From the NCBI RefSeq assembly GCF_040802235.1, contig NC_133161.1, positions 148,977,121 through 149,041,120 of the forward strand: a stretch of 64,000 nt of DNA. Reading direction: 5' to 3'. The stretch is from Manis javanica. Taxonomy: Eukaryota > Chordata > Mammalia > Pholidota > Manidae. Of the stretch, positions 58,101-63,990 are shown piece by piece (the stretch's first letter is position 1; each line of letters starts with the position of its first letter). The notes beneath the pieces are model-generated. The model searched no databases. It had not been told where the DNA came from and saw only the letters and a list, made by a program, of their open reading frames with translations. Position numbers and translations under genes: made by a program.

Positions 58101-60674
58101 AGTGTCCGTTCTCTCCTCCCCTCCCGTCTGTACGCGTGGCTGGAGTGACTTCTCTGAGGCGTGAACCCCTGCTGCTCTGGGAGGGTCCCACTGCCCTCAG
58201 GGCTTCCAAGGCCCTCCCTGAGCTGGCCTTTCCCGACTCGGCTGGGACCCTTCTCTCCAGCCACACAGAGCTTCACATTCTGCCAGCTTCTCAGGAGCTC
58301 TGCACGCTCGTTTCATTCCCGGCCTTCCCACCCACCTCCTCGCACGCAGAACCCTCCCCTGCCCTCCCCCATGCCAGCTCCTGCTCCCTCACCAGATTTT
58401 TACTTAAATCTCATTCTTCAAGGAAGCCTTAGTAAACTGCAGTGGTGGACTGAATTATGCACCCCGCATCCAGATGTTCAGGCCCTAGCCCCCAGTTTGA
58501 CATATTTGGAGATAGGGCCTTTAAAGACTCAATCAAGGTTAAACAGGTCATGTGGGTGGGGCTGTAGGCCACTTGGACTGATGTCCTTCTAAGAGGAGGC
58601 AGAGACACCAGGGATGCGCACAGAGAAAAGGCCGTGTGAGGACGGGAGAAGGTGGAGGTCTGCAAGCCAAGGGGTGCTCAAGAGACAGCAGCCCTGCTGA
58701 CACCCTGACCTAGGCCTTCCCCCCAGAACTGTGAGAAAATAAACACCTGCTTCAACCAGCCAGTGTGCAGTGTCTGTTCTGGCAGCCCAGACAGACTCAT
58801 CTGACTCCCTAAACTGAGCGAGCTTCCCTTGCGCTTTGCACATCTCTTGTATCGCACGTCACACTTGAAATTACTTTCCCAAGGGGCTGCAGAGGATATG
58901 AAGGACGGCGATTCTTGTGTATCGCTTCTGTGGTCTCCAGGGCCTAGCAGTGCTCAGTACGTAGCAGGGGCATCTACACATGTGCTTACATGAATCCAAA
59001 TTATAAGTCAAATGATAAATTCAGCTCCTTAGCGGCACCAGCCACATGTAACTATTGGTTACCACAGAGGACAGTGCGGACAGAGAACGTCCCATCACCA
59101 CAGCCGGGCGGCGCGGGTACGAATGCCGAGTGAGCCTGAGCGTGAAGGAGAGTCGGCACGGCCCGGGGAGGCGGCGGAGCGGGCGTGGGGGCCGGGGAGC
59201 TGGCGGCCGCTCCCGTGAGGTGAGGAGAAGGGCAGGGAGGACAGAGGTCCTGGTGAGAGCTTGAGAGCTATTGTGACTAGAGAGAGGAGGCAAGCAGAGA
59301 GAGTCTGGGTCGGATCTGCATTTGAGACACATTACCCTGTGGGGAGCGCAGGCCTGGAGGCAGGAGGGACAGTCAGGGGGTGGTGACATAGTCTGGTAAG
59401 AGAGCCAGAGCCAAGGGAGGGGGGAGAGGACCGAGCCGGGGACAGAGGCCAGACTTGATGACTGGCCCACTTCCGAGCAGAGGGCCAGGAGGAGTCCGAC
59501 GGGACGTGTGGATTTCTGGGTGGTGGTGCCACCAAGGGGAAGGCAGAGGAAGCAGATTTATTTGGAAAGTGGACAGACAGGTGAAGAGAAAATCGGCCCG
59601 ACTTGGACACACAAAGTGTGGTGTTTGAGGGCTACAGGGGGTGTGACAGAGGGCATAGAGGCTGGGGCTCCGAGAAGGCTGGTGGCAACTGAGACGTGCG
59701 GGTCCTCGGCAAACAGGTGGCAGTTAAAACCATGCGCTTGGACTAGACTGCTCGAAGGTGGGGGGAGTGGTGGGCCAAGGCCAGACGCCACAGAACATTC
59801 GGGGGAGCACTGAGAGGAGGCCCGCTGTGAGCACAAAGAACTCGTCATGGATGCACCCTCTATCAAGTCGCCCCGACTCTGTTCAAGGCCACTGCCTGGA
59901 CCCAGGCAGCCTGCTGGAAGCAGAGGGTCGGCAGAGCCCATCTGACACGCGAGGCTTGTCTGGTCGCTGGCTGGCTTGTTTCTGTCATTGAACAAGGCCC
60001 TGAAGTTGGAACAGGACATGGCTGCTGCTTTGGAATCTCTTGGATGTGACCTGTGGGATCAGAGTACGTCCTTCAGATCCCGCCTGTCTGAACTGGGAGA
60101 GGGTTTTCTGCCTGCACGGAGAGAGACAGGGTCACGACAGCCGGGAGCCGTCCATGTGACCTGATGGACCCGGAGGGAAAGCCACTTGGTTTCTCCTCAG
60201 CGGCTCAAAGACAGCAATGGCTCTGCCCTAAAACATGAGGGACCCCAGCTGACCAAAGGGACTCCTGAGTGGTCACCAAGGAGAGAGCGAGGCACCCTGG
60301 CAATGGGGGGATAGCAGCTCCCTTTGACCTGACTCTGCATGGAAGGGACAAAACATGGAGGACAGCTGCCAGCCTGAATTCGGCCTGAACGTGAACAGCT
60401 TCCCCGATGCCAATTAGCAGCCAGAAAGTACAATCCCTGGGCTCTAATATGACTTGCTTCTCAATACGCTTTCTGTTTAATTTCAATTACATTTTTTCTT
60501 AGAGCTGTAAACCTGTCAGGCAGCCCAGGCACTGACTTACAGTAATCATTTCTCTTTTTAGTAGCTCCACCTCTCTAAAGTAGAATTTAATTTGTTTATG
60601 ATTTACTGGTACTTACTGATTTCATCCACGTTTTTAAGAAATTTCTCTAAGTCTCTCTCTTGATCACCGGCCAT
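28085..60674 (-). CDS. TTC12: TTC12, tetratricopeptide repeat protein 12 (21 coding exons)
   Basis: All 21 coding exons were located on the - strand by reading frame, GT/AG borders and phase. Joined, they give 2,118 bp, that is 705 codons plus stop, the length of human TTC12. The protein has a short N-terminal helical region, three TPR units (about residues 108-212) and a long armadillo-type helical repeat region (about 215-705). TTC12 is cytoplasmic and is required for assembly of axonemal dynein arms; human loss-of-function variants cause primary ciliary dyskinesia. The frame has no stop or frameshift. Its neighbours are the ANKK1 remnant and DRD2 downstream; a CpG island with an RFX X-box covers its start. 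Exon pairs whose borders depend on homology rather than on strong splice signals are noted individually. Confidence 0.97.
28671..28740 (+). repeat. 70-bp inverted repeat, arm 1 (TTC12 intron 20)
   Basis: The arm contains gtaggtggcaggcctactgc; its reverse complement recurs at 30072-30140 with about 90% identity. It lies just downstream (in gene order) of TTC12 exon 20. I recognise no repeat family. Confidence 0.9.
28793..29018 (-). CDS. TTC12: TTC12 coding exon 20 (residues 606-680)
   Basis: 226 bp after ctgcag. AG completes Lys606, then [20 protein letters not shown] and [20 protein letters not shown], ending in [14 protein letters not shown]. The CLGNC and [21 protein letters not shown] repeats are armadillo-type. 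The donor is gtacac. Confidence 0.97.
29819..29918 (-). CDS. TTC12: TTC12 coding exon 19 (residues 573-605)
   Basis: 100 bp after cctag, reading [20 protein letters not shown] then [13 protein letters not shown] plus one base, with a perfect gtaagt donor. The exon lies between the two arms of a 70-bp inverted repeat. Confidence 0.95.
30072..30140 (-). repeat. 70-bp inverted repeat, arm 2 (TTC12 intron 18)
   Basis: Reverse complement of arm 1 with a handful of mismatches, located upstream (in gene order) of TTC12 exon 19. The two arms bracket exons 19 and 20. Confidence 0.9.
30320..30665 (+). mobile_element. gammaretrovirus-like ERV: 3' end of env (transmembrane subunit) and polypurine tract
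   Basis: A + strand frame at 30359-30637 (with homology starting a little earlier) matches the C-terminal part of gammaretroviral TM envelope protein: the membrane-proximal region, one hydrophobic membrane-spanning segment and a short cytoplasmic tail with a tyrosine-based motif, ending in a stop. It is followed by a purine-rich tract (about 30648-30665) directly before the LTR, as in a provirus. SU, most of TM, gag and pol are absent and an in-frame stop lies a short way upstream, so this is a dead fragment. It is antisense to TTC12, in intron 18. Confidence 0.88.
30666..31185 (+). mobile_element. ERV 3' LTR (about 520 bp)
   Basis: It begins TGTAGAATC immediately after the polypurine tract and ends CCTAACA, so the terminal TG and CA are both present. 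The U3/R layout is visible: a TATA box (TATAAA, about 31022-31027), then AATAAA (31104-31109), then a T/G-rich U5. It carries its own potential promoter and poly(A) site on the strand opposite to TTC12. The matching 5' LTR was not found. Confidence 0.85.
31186..32019 (-). other. remainder of TTC12 intron 18
   Basis: Unique-looking sequence between the LTR and exon 18. No feature recognised. Confidence 0.6.
32020..32121 (-). CDS. TTC12: TTC12 coding exon 18 (residues 539-572)
   Basis: 102 bp, phase 0, reading [20 protein letters not shown] then [14 protein letters not shown], with a gctcag acceptor and a gtaaga donor. Confidence 0.96.
32122..34457 (-). other. TTC12 intron 17
   Basis: 2.3 kb. 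It includes an AT-rich, T-rich stretch (about 32480-32800) that looks repeat-derived but which I cannot classify, and a moderately AT-rich segment (34030-34340) with open frames of about 95 codons on both strands and no family match. No gene is supported. Confidence 0.6.
34458..34526 (-). CDS. TTC12: TTC12 coding exon 17 (residues 516-538)
   Basis: 69 bp, phase 0, reading [20 protein letters not shown] then ILT, with an accgcag acceptor and a gtaagc donor. Confidence 0.94.
34942..35040 (-). CDS. TTC12: TTC12 coding exon 16 (residues 483-515)
   Basis: 99 bp, phase 0, reading [20 protein letters not shown] then [13 protein letters not shown]. The acceptor is cccaag, the donor gtactc (weak after +4). 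Confidence 0.95.
35528..35665 (-). CDS. TTC12: TTC12 coding exon 15 (residues 437-482)
   Basis: 138 bp after ttttgcag, phase 0, reading [20 protein letters not shown] then [20 protein letters not shown] and ACLGLM. The end at 35528 rests on homology and phase; the donor gtgttt is weak. Confidence 0.93.
36367..36427 (-). CDS. TTC12: TTC12 coding exon 14 (residues 416-436)
   Basis: 61 bp after cccaacag: G completes Arg416, then [20 protein letters not shown]. The donor is gtgagc. It is almost identical to the human peptide. Confidence 0.96.
37397..37489 (-). CDS. TTC12: TTC12 coding exon 13 (residues 385-415)
   Basis: 93 bp after ttttgcag; an A completes Arg385, then [20 protein letters not shown] and [10 protein letters not shown] follow. 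It ends AG before gtaatt. The correct frame is hidden in open-frame scans because exon phase is split at both ends. Confidence 0.94.
37780..38130 (+). repeat. CR1/L3 LINE fragment
   Basis: 'gatgaacttaatagggttaagttcaaagtcctccacttagaactgaaaa', 'gagagacctggctta' and 'gcaaactcagtgtgaacaaacagtcc...gcagctgccaaaagaagcta' follow the L3/CR1 3' consensus closely. This is an ancient mammalian family. Confidence 0.7.
38360..38500 (-). repeat. L2 LINE 3' end, antisense
   Basis: 'ttgttcattcattcaatgatcttcctgagcatgggccatgggacaggcaatg' then 'ctaaggagcttgcaggcc' resembles the reversed L2 end. Confidence 0.55.
41661..41829 (-). CDS. TTC12: TTC12 coding exon 12 (residues 329-384)
   Basis: After cttgcag, AG completes Glu329, followed by [20 protein letters not shown] and on to [10 protein letters not shown]. 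These are amphipathic helix pairs of an armadillo-type repeat. It ends CG at a gtaagg donor. Confidence 0.96.
42886..42974 (-). CDS. TTC12: TTC12 coding exon 11 (residues 299-328)
   Basis: 89 bp after atttcag, reading [20 protein letters not shown] then LWRAVCGGN, with a gtgagc donor. It is the most diverged TTC12 exon here, but the VCVSVL.LW.AVC core and both phases fit. Confidence 0.92.
43775..43844 (-). CDS. TTC12: TTC12 coding exon 10 (residues 276-298)
   Basis: 70 bp reading [20 protein letters not shown] then IR, with split codons at both ends. The acceptor is gtttcag and the donor gtaggg. Confidence 0.94.
44480..44725 (+). repeat. GT-rich low-complexity stretch in TTC12 intron 9
   Basis: An imperfect (GT)n-like region (gtgtgcgtgccgtc, gtgtgtggtgttactg) on the + strand. 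It produces a His/Thr-rich - strand open frame (44484-44765) that is purely compositional. Confidence 0.7.
44851..45039 (-). CDS. TTC12: TTC12 coding exon 9 (residues 213-275)
   Basis: After tgctag, GT completes Gly213, followed by [20 protein letters not shown] and ...[20 protein letters not shown]. It is highly similar to human. It ends one base into codon 276 at gtaagc. Confidence 0.96.
45456..45516 (-). CDS. TTC12: TTC12 coding exon 8 (residues 193-212)
   Basis: 61 bp encoding [20 protein letters not shown] plus one base, the end of TPR3 and the linker to the C-terminal repeat region. The acceptor is tttcag and the donor gtgagc. Confidence 0.95.
46310..46610 (+). mobile_element. MaLR-type LTR (MLT1/MST-like)
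   Basis: 'ggttgaaacccgaccccggtatgatgctttggagatgggga', 'gatcagtgcccttatccaagag', 'cttgatcgtggacttcctagctctcaaactgagagaaataaatgc' and a tail with 'tggcattctggtttgtgagcccagaggac' match the ERVL-MaLR LTR pattern, with its AATAAA. Confidence 0.7.
47040..47790 (+). mobile_element. L1 LINE 3' end
   Basis: 'atacaaatggccaataagcacaggaaaatatgttcgacattagccatcagggaaatacaagtcacaacc' through 'gaatatcactcagcaatgcaa', 'gtctagaatagtaagtggttgcttagggttgggaggg' to an AATAAA. A middle part has unusually many CpGs for an old L1. Confidence 0.85.
48129..48200 (-). CDS. TTC12: TTC12 coding exon 7 (TPR3, residues 169-192)
   Basis: 72 bp, phase 0. It reads [20 protein letters not shown] then [13 protein letters not shown] is the first TPR3 helix. 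The acceptor is catgcag and the donor gtaagt. Confidence 0.97.
48480..48650 (+). mobile_element. MER5-type hAT DNA transposon
   Basis: 'gctgaacatcagaatcacctgggatgcttataaaaatcctgaac', 'ggggtagggcccaggcatcagtgacatctttaagctctcccggtgatg' follows the MER5A/B consensus. It lies in TTC12 intron 6. Confidence 0.75.
49195..49254 (-). CDS. TTC12: TTC12 coding exon 6 (TPR2, residues 149-168)
   Basis: Exactly 60 bp, phase 0 at both ends, encoding [20 protein letters not shown], the second half of a TPR unit (G-DY-KAL-DC-AL). The acceptor is atacag and the donor gtgagg. Confidence 0.97.
49850..50540 (+). mobile_element. L1 LINE 3' end
   Basis: 'aagtgtcagtgagaatgtcaagaaat', 'gctgcagccactttggaagatggtctggcagctcctcaagaaggtaaacagag', 'caaaggccataaagtagaaacaactcagatgaccatcaactggtgagtgg', 'gaatgaaagaaggcagac' and 'tagaggttgcccggggctggggg' are L1 ORF2/3' UTR phrases. 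Confidence 0.85.
51410..52250 (+). promoter_or_regulatory. AT-rich, repeat-free intronic segment; possible conserved non-coding element
   Basis: About 840 bp, clearly AT-richer than the rest of the gene, with many homeodomain- and POU-like words (taattgatca, ttaattgtttgcatttaaat, attattattttaatt) and no repeat I recognise. The resemblance to typical conserved enhancers is an impression; nothing in the sequence proves function. Confidence 0.25.
53350..53471 (-). CDS. TTC12: TTC12 coding exon 5 (TPR1, residues 108-148)
   Basis: It begins with CC after ctcctag and reads [20 protein letters not shown] then [20 protein letters not shown]. This is a classic first TPR helix pair (pattern G-N-E...Y-...A...Y and LYTNRA), the type seen in Hsp70/Hsp90-binding TPRs. 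The donor is gtcagt. Confidence 0.97.
53472..54164 (-). other. TTC12 intron 4
   Basis: 693 bp with a T/C-rich patch (53820-53920). No feature recognised. Confidence 0.6.
54165..54242 (-). CDS. TTC12: TTC12 coding exon 4 (residues 82-107)
   Basis: After a gctgttag acceptor, AA completes Glu82, followed by [20 protein letters not shown] and QALAH. The basic helix precedes the TPR region. It ends one base into codon 108 at a gtaacc donor. Confidence 0.94.
54361..54392 (+). repeat. 32-bp perfect alternating pyrimidine-purine tract (Z-DNA-type)
   Basis: Every step from cacgtgtgcacgcgc to cacacacacg alternates pyrimidine and purine, with several CG steps. It is in TTC12 intron 3, about 120 bp before the exon starting at 54242. 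Confidence 0.9.
54830..54851 (-). CDS. TTC12: TTC12 microexon, 22 bp (residues 75-81)
   Basis: A 22-nt exon, between ccctgcag and a perfect gtaagt donor, encodes DADDINP plus one base; human has SAEEINS at this place. It is needed to restore the phase between the 55387 and 54242 borders. It is too short for ORF or simple gene-finder detection. Confidence 0.9.
55387..55550 (-). CDS. TTC12: TTC12 coding exon 2 (residues 20-74)
   Basis: It starts after cctctag with CC completing codon 20, then [20 protein letters not shown] and on to [11 protein letters not shown]. The frame and homology end at AAG (55387). The donor there, gttccc, matches consensus poorly after GT, but it is the only border that joins in phase to the next exon and it agrees with the human exon end. 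Confidence 0.92.
55655..56010 (+). mobile_element. L1 3' UTR-type repeat
   Basis: 'cagctttattgagatataactgacatacaacattgtgtgag', 'gcatatattgtgaaatgctttccaccataaggttagttaacac' and 'ccccatgctgcccatatccccagaattcattcatcttatgac' match the well-known L1 3' UTR segment. A second 'acttattgagaaataattgacttacatccctgtgtaag' starts near 55959, so it is partly duplicated. Confidence 0.75.
56600..57280 (-). mobile_element. L1 LINE fragment, reversed
   Basis: 'gcctttgcttgaaaatcagtttgtctgatattaatattcagaatct', 'atttacctggtcaacatttttccatctttaaagtttcaactttcc' and 'ctgatacagtgtttggaccgattgctcc' are diverged reverse-complement L1 ORF2 phrases. Confidence 0.65.
57440..58430 (+). repeat. L2 LINE, long 3' portion
   Basis: 'ctgaactagccagtccttattctgggaccactgaacagcccctaactgg' and the C-rich run to 'tcctcgcacgcagaaccctcccctgcc' and 'acttaaatctcattcttcaaggaagcc' track the L2 sense consensus. 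Confidence 0.6.
58440..58800 (+). mobile_element. MaLR-type LTR
   Basis: 'gtggactgaattatgcaccccgcatccagatgttcaggccctagcccc', 'tttggagatagggcctttaaagac', 'aggtcatgtgggtggggctg', 'gccgtgtgaggacgggagaaggtggaggtctgcaagcc', 'ccagaactgtgagaaaataaacacctgcttcaaccagccagtgtgc' give a near full-length MaLR LTR. Confidence 0.75.
59150..59900 (-). repeat. L2 LINE, antisense
   Basis: 'gatctgcatttgagacacattaccctgtggggagcg', 'aggcctggaggcaggagggacagtcag', 'gacgggacgtgtggatttctgggtggtggtgcc' and 'gtgcgggtcctcggcaaacaggtggcagttaaa' follow the reversed L2 consensus. Confidence 0.6.
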
Positions 60675-60689
60675 CGTAAACCAGAATCC
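60617..60689 (-). CDS. TTC12: TTC12 exon with start codon (residues 1-19)
   Basis: The exon follows a cttcctcag acceptor (exon start 60689). Its ATG is at 60674-60672 in ttacgATGG and encodes [19 protein letters not shown], close to human [17 protein letters not shown]. It ends one base into codon 20 at a strong gtaagt donor. Fifteen bases before the ATG are 5' UTR. Confidence 0.95.
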
Positions 60690-61915
60690 CTGAGGAAGGC
60701 AGCATAAATGATGAAAGTTAAGAATAACAAACCACTAAAAAATTCGTCAGGCTTATTAGCCTTCTTTAACCAAGCCAAGTGATTATTTTTAAGGCAGATT
60801 TGTGCTTATGACTGTCAAGAATAACAGCAGGGGGATCATTTCACTCTGACTGCTGTGAAGGCCGAGAGACACTCATTAGCCGGGGCGATACTTCCGTGAA
60901 GAGCCAGGCCCCCCTCCACTGGGGAAACACCGCAATTGTTCCGCCAATGCCCAGATCACCCGGCGACTCAGGGACCTGGGCGGAGACGGGGAGGCGGGCA
61001 GCTGGCAGGTGGCTGGATCAGAGGACGCCAGCCCCTGACTTTGATCATGACCCTGCCAGGCTGGCCCAGCTGGACGCTCACACCTGGCTGGGTAACAGGT
61101 AATCAGAAATGGGGCAATTTGCACTTAATGTCCCAACTCGTTTAAAATATAAGCCTCTGGCTCGCTCCTGGGGAGTGAAGAGAAGCGGCTGGCTGGCTGA
61201 ACTCGACGGCAGTGCACCACGGCACCCCTCTTGGTACTTTAGACTCGACACCTCCGGGTCGGAGGGAGGGAGGGCGTCGTGGTGCGCCCACCGGTCCCCA
61301 AAGCTCAAGCACAGACCCCAGAACCGTCCAAAAAGTTGTTACTGCGTTTCTGAGTCGGTAACCCTGGAAGGTGCCCAGCCAGGCGTCGGGCGAGCCCTGC
61401 ACGCGGCCCGAGGGACGCCGGTGTAGCAGCGCGGCCGGGGACGCGCCTGCGCCTGGGAATCTGCAACGGGCCGCGAACAGGCCGCACGGAGCACGGGGGG
61501 TGCGCGCTCGGCGGCAGTCCCGCCCCGGGGCCTCGCGCTTCCCCCGAAACGGTAACGCGGCGGGCGCCCCCGGGGGCGCGGTACCCGGCGCGCAGCGACT
61601 GGACACCGGGGCGCCGCCACCCACAGCACCGCAGGGCCGGGGCCGGAGCCCAAGGCAACGGCCGCGACAGGACGCGGAACCGGGCGCAGGGACGCCGCGC
61701 GCTGCACCCGGAGGAGGCCCGCGGGCCGCGAGAGGCGGCGACCGCGCCGTTGCCCGGCAACCGCCACAGCGTCCCCCGGCCCGGGCCCGCCCGGAGCTCC
61801 CCGCGCAGCCGATCCCGCCCCACCTGCCGGGACCAAGGCAGCGTCCCTTCCTCGGCTCCGACGGCCAGAGCAGGACGGGCCCAGGACGGACTCCGAGCCG
61901 GCCCGCCGCACTGAC
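60690..61915 (-). other. TTC12: TTC12 5' UTR intron
   Basis: The intron runs from the inferred exon 1 donor (61915) to the start-codon exon. Its first 570 bp are CpG island, its last 650 bp ordinary. It holds the X-box at 61749-61761. Confidence 0.7.
61749..61761. promoter_or_regulatory. RFX X-box (GTTGCCCGGCAAC)
   Basis: Two perfect inverted half-sites, GTTGCC and GGCAAC, with a 1-bp spacer form a canonical X-box for RFX factors, which drive ciliary genes. It lies about 155 bp inside the first intron of TTC12, within the CpG island. Half-site-like words (ggtaac, ggcaac) occur nearby. Confidence 0.75.
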
Positions 61916-61990
61916 CTGAGGGGCCCGGGTGGACGGGAAATGGCGGCTGCGGGCGGTGGGGGCGGGGACGTCGTGGGCGTGGCCACCGGG
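61916..61990 (-). other. TTC12: inferred TTC12 non-coding exon 1
   Basis: On the - strand a good donor, cccctcag/gtcagt, ends an exon at 61916. About 20-30 bp upstream of it the sequence contains a YY1-type GCCGCCATTT motif (61938-61947), which usually sits at transcription starts. The 5' end is a guess; the exon is non-coding because the first ATG in frame is in the next exon. Confidence 0.55.
61938..61947 (-). promoter_or_regulatory. YY1-type motif near the TTC12 start
   Basis: aaatggcggc on the + strand (GCCGCCATTT on the - strand) matches the YY1 core. Such sites are typical immediately downstream of transcription starts in CpG-island promoters. Confidence 0.5.
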
Positions 61991-61995
61991 GGCTA

Positions 61996-62023
61996 GGGGG
62001 CGGGGCGGGGCAGGAGGGGGCGG
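61996..62023. promoter_or_regulatory. Sp1-type GC boxes
   Basis: gggggcggggcggggc (61996-62011) and gggggcgg (62016-62023) form a cluster of GC boxes just upstream of the inferred TTC12 start. Confidence 0.6.
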
Positions 62024-62794
62024 AGCCGGGCTGGGCGGGTCCGCAGGTGGGCGCGGCCGTGCGCTCTAGTTCCAAGCACCCCTAAATTCCTTTTAGAGCC
62101 GCGGTCGGGGATACGTGTGCGCCGCCCGGTTACCTGCGCCGACCTGGGATGAAGGGCAGGGACGCAAAACAGGGAATTTGAGCTGAGACGGAAGGGGCGA
62201 GCGCGCAGCGACCAGCTGCAGAGAGAGGCGGAAGCAAAGCGGACGGACGGCCCGGGCCGTCGGGAAGGAGCCCGGTACGGACCCGGGAGCGCAGGGGGCC
62301 AAGCGGGCTGCGGCCCAGAGAGCGAAAGGAAGGGGTGTGATGAAGCAGGGCCGGGCACACGGGCTTTTAGGAGGCTCTGGGTCTTCGTCCTAAGTACCAT
62401 GGGCGGTTTTCAGGGGTGTTAGTAGAAGAGTGACAAGCTTAGATTTTTTTTTTTAAAGAAAATAATCCTAGCTGCAGTGTGGAGCATGGTCTGGAAGGAG
62501 GAAAGAGGGACACTATGGGAGGTAAGTTAGGAGGTGTTGGCAGTGGGTACTGGTAAGGGGAATAGAGAGGATTAGATGAATTTGAGGTATATTTTTGGAG
62601 GGAGAATTGACATAAGGGAAATAGCCACAGTGGCATTCAGGTTCTGGCTTGGGCCAGAATGGGGCTCTTCCTTGGCTGAGGTAGAGAAGTTCGGAGGTTT
62701 GGCATAATTAGTTCAAGATGCTGATGAATTATTCAAGTGTAGATGTTGAATAAATTGATAATTGTCCCTTAATATTTATTCTCCTCTTCTTCAG

Positions 62795-63240
62795 ATGCCC
62801 CAGTTTTCAGCAAGGTGCAAGGCAACTGCCATAGACTGTATTTCCCAGCTTCCCTTACACAAAACTAAGCTTTGGCCAATTAGATGTAAGCAGAAGTAGT
62901 TGGTGATACCTCTGGAAAGTGCACTAATAAAGGATTCCCTTCTCCTTATCTCTTCTTCTGATTGGCTGGAATGTAGACAAATGGCTGGAGCCAGATGGGC
63001 CATTTTGGGCCGTGAGGTAGAAGCGGAACATGGGATGGAAAGCCACAGGGTACAAGGAGTCTGGTGTCCAGTGATCGTGGAGCTCCCCGCTTTTGGACTT
63101 CTTAACTCCACGTTTCTACATGGGAAAGCAGTTTAGTCTCAGTAACGTGGGGTTTTGGGACGGTAAAGACTTGCATGTTGTTTAAGTCACAGTTCTGTTG
63201 GGTTTTCTGTCACTTGCACACAAGCCTAATGTTAATTGAT
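62795..63240 (+). mobile_element. old LTR-like interspersed repeat (family uncertain)
   Basis: 'gtatttcccagcttcccttacacaaaactaagctttggccaattagatgtaagcagaagt', 'ctggaatgtagacaaatggctggagccagatgggccattttgggccgtgagg', 'ggacttcttaactccacgt' and 'gtttaagtcacagttctgttgggttttctgtcacttgc' form a pattern I have seen in many mammalian loci as an LTR-type repeat. The exact family is not certain. Confidence 0.5.
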
Positions 63241-63599
63241 ATGGAAGGCACTAGTCATTAATTCAACTCACATTTTTTTAAAGTTGGTATCTAATTTTTG
63301 TCATCACAAGCCCAAATAGTCCAAGTAATGTTATGCTGGCATAATGGAAATATTGATATTTAAAAATAAAACACATCAATATTTAAATACATTTTAAACA
63401 CCAGACCAATTTAACTCTAAACATTGAGATCACACTATTAAGAAGCACATGAATAATGGTTTCGTGATGTCAGAAGTTATTTTTTCCTCCTTGAAGTCGT
63501 ATTTCCAGTCTGCACCCTCAGAATACCATCCTAGTAGAGGATCTTATGCTTGAGTGCCTGTCACTGACCAGCCCATCATAATTCTCTGCCACAGAAGCA

Positions 63600-63990
63600 C
63601 CAGCAGGTATTGCTGGAATGTTCGCTTTAGCCAGAGACCATACCGCAAGCCAGGTGCGTGGCCCCTGCCCTCAATGAACTCACAGTCTAAAGCCAGATAA
63701 ACAAATAAGGATCGAGCAGTTTGAGGACAGTGACTCTTTAGTGCTTAAGAGGAAGGAGGAGGAGGACATGGCAGGAGGTGAGGCCCCCCAGGAATCAGAA
63801 TTTACGTGGCTGATGTGGAAGCTGAGAGCTCCAGGTACAGGGGACAGAACGGGCCAGCTTCGAGGCAGGAGAAGTGCCATGTGTGAGAAGCAGAAAATTT
63901 AAGTGAAGGTGGTGAGAGATGAGCCTGGGGCTGTGGGTGGGCCCAGAGCATCGGGGAGGGAGGTACAGGAGGGGAGTGCGGAGCCAGGCA
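63600..63990 (-). repeat. L2 LINE, antisense
   Basis: 'ccaggtgcgtggcccctgccctcaatgaactcacagtctaaagccagataaacaaataagg' and 'tcgaggcaggagaagtgcc' follow the reversed L2 consensus. Confidence 0.55.

Larger units (their letters stand above)
55551..60616 (-). other. TTC12 first coding-region intron
   Basis: 5.1 kb between the start-codon exon and coding exon 2. It is mostly repeats: L1 3' UTR-like (about 55655-56010), reversed L1 ORF2 (about 56600-57280), L2 (about 57440-58430), MaLR LTR (about 58440-58800) and antisense L2 (about 59150-59900). Confidence 0.7.
61330..62345. promoter_or_regulatory. TTC12: CpG island with TTC12 promoter
   Basis: A dense run of CpG dinucleotides of about 1 kb, the only such region in the window, exactly upstream of and over the first exon of TTC12. 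A 256-codon - strand open frame (61305-62075) and its overlapping partners are by-products of the GC content. Confidence 0.9.

Noticed and set aside
61305-62075. 256-codon - strand open frame (and 215- and 182-codon neighbours) in the CpG island
   Set aside because: Pro/Ala/Arg/Gly-rich frames in all phases reflect extreme GC content and scarcity of stop codons. No domain is visible, and the region is the TTC12 promoter and 5' UTR.
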